A stretch of DNA of 64,000 nucleotides from positions 1-64,000 of the forward strand of contig CAYWLQ010000006.1 in NCBI GenBank assembly GCA_964458775.1, given 5' to 3'. The DNA comes from CAYWLQ01 sp964458775 (GTDB lineage Bacteria; Myxococcota_A; Polyangia; JAAYKL01). How positions within the stretch are numbered: position 1 is the first letter of the stretch; the number at the start of each line of letters is the position of its first letter. Both the position numbers and the translations under genes were made by a program. Shown here in pieces: positions 63,522-64,000 of the stretch. Under the pieces are notes generated by a model. That model did no database searches. It was not told where the DNA came from and saw only the letters and a program-made list of their open reading frames with translations.

Positions 63522-64000
63522 ATGAGCAACCCAACGACCTCAAGAAAAAGTTTGAAAAGTTTCAATGTTCGTGACGGACTATGGAAATTGTTTGAAGTTA
63601 GGGCGGCTGAGATGGATTGCTCTGTTGACTATCTCATAAACGAAGCTATGCGATTGTATGCTCGCACTCATAATTTTGCCGCAAGCATCAAAGTTGATCC
63701 TACAGCCGGATCTGTAAACACTGGTGTAGCCACTTCATCGGGTATAACGGGGCCCGGAATAACAGAAAGTGAAACAGGAGTGCCTAGGATGACCGGAGTA
63801 GCTCCAATGCGGCCCAGTATGGCTCCAGTACCTCACCCGTCGGTTCTGAGAGCACAGCTTGCACAACCGCCTGTGCCCCCTGTACCCACTGCTTCAGGTT
63901 CGGTTGCTGTCCCTTTTCCATCTCCAAATACGGGTGTCAGTGTTCCCAAACCCGTACCTTTACCTACTCCTGAAATACAGCAGGTCAGTCAAGTATCTGT
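63522..64000 (+). CDS. Partial gene: ribbon-helix-helix N-terminus with Pro-rich linker
   Basis: Opens at ATG 63522, 11 bp after the previous stop, and runs off the window, so 159 residues are seen. Residues 1-48 (…SFNVRDGLWKLFEVRAAEMDCSVDYLINEAMRLYART) form a short ribbon-helix-helix-like module. It is followed by a Pro/Val/Ser-rich linker. In Myxococcota this module usually precedes an FHA domain; the missing C-terminus would show it. Confidence 0.65.
   Translation, partial: MSNPTTSRKSLKSFNVRDGLWKLFEVRAAEMDCSVDYLINEAMRLYARTHNFAASIKVDPTAGSVNTGVATSSGITGPGITESETGVPRMTGVAPMRPSMAPVPHPSVLRAQLAQPPVPPVPTASGSVAVPFPSPNTGVSVPKPVPLPTPEIQQVSQVS

Overview
The window looks like part of an AT-rich genome from the Myxococcota/Bradymonadota ('deltaproteobacterial') side of the bacteria, probably an assembled metagenome because a run of 100 N sits inside a tandem repeat. 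This placement is inferred from content. The signs are lipoproteins with long Asp-Thr/Asp-Ala linkers, a GltJ-like zinc-ribbon/GYF/TonB protein, an FHA-fused hybrid histidine kinase, vWA and FGE-type lipoproteins, OmpA with thrombospondin-3 repeats, and a J-domain protein with a possible PATAN-like N-terminus. Non-ATG starts (TTG, GTG) are common. No 16S rRNA gene is present to settle it.

Layout. 1-5 kb is housekeeping: a zinc-ribbon coiled-coil protein, a CAU tRNA, YchF, and ThiC followed by a 2-hydroxyacyl-CoA-dehydratase-like protein and its [4Fe-4S] activase homologue. 5.1-15.7 kb is a 10.5-kb genomic island integrated into the 3' half of tRNA-Thr(CGU). It has 46-bp perfect attachment repeats, a tyrosine integrase next to the intact tRNA, putative integrase arm sites at both ends, small replication/excision-type genes, and cargo: a DUF2971-like protein, two lipoproteins, and a tail-anchored Fic protein with a VbhA-like partner.

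15.7-34.7 kb carries an OFA-family transporter, DUF3943, a B12-binding radical SAM protein, a vWA lipoprotein, a possibly leaderless DnaE2, a secreted WD40-caspase, J-domain and RpoH genes, a DMT permease, DUF2934 and an acyl-CoA carboxylase beta chain. 34.7-40.9 kb (minus strand) reads as one operon: FHA-histidine kinase-receiver, methyltransferase, J-TPR protein, DnaK and a small winged-domain protein.

41-53.5 kb holds envelope genes: a TonB-like protein, a GH16 lipoprotein, an FGE-type lipoprotein, a frameshifted pyrimidine-dimer glycosylase remnant, a GltJ-like protein, a sigma factor, an OmpA/TSP3/histidine-kinase operon, and a lipoprotein with a second Asp-rich repeat array facing the first. 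53.7-62.1 kb is a carbohydrate-use locus: a periplasmic-binding-protein-like sensor with a degenerate GGDEF domain, GH43, a carbohydrate-binding-type lipoprotein, an outer-membrane porin and a sodium:solute symporter. The window ends with a HEAT-repeat lipoprotein and the start of a ribbon-helix-helix/proline-rich protein.

The most notable items are the tRNA-Thr island and its membrane-tethered Fic module, the ThiC-activase-dehydratase cluster, the facing Asp-rich coding repeats that could swap domains by inversion, and the porin/symporter locus with a catalytically dead GGDEF sensor.
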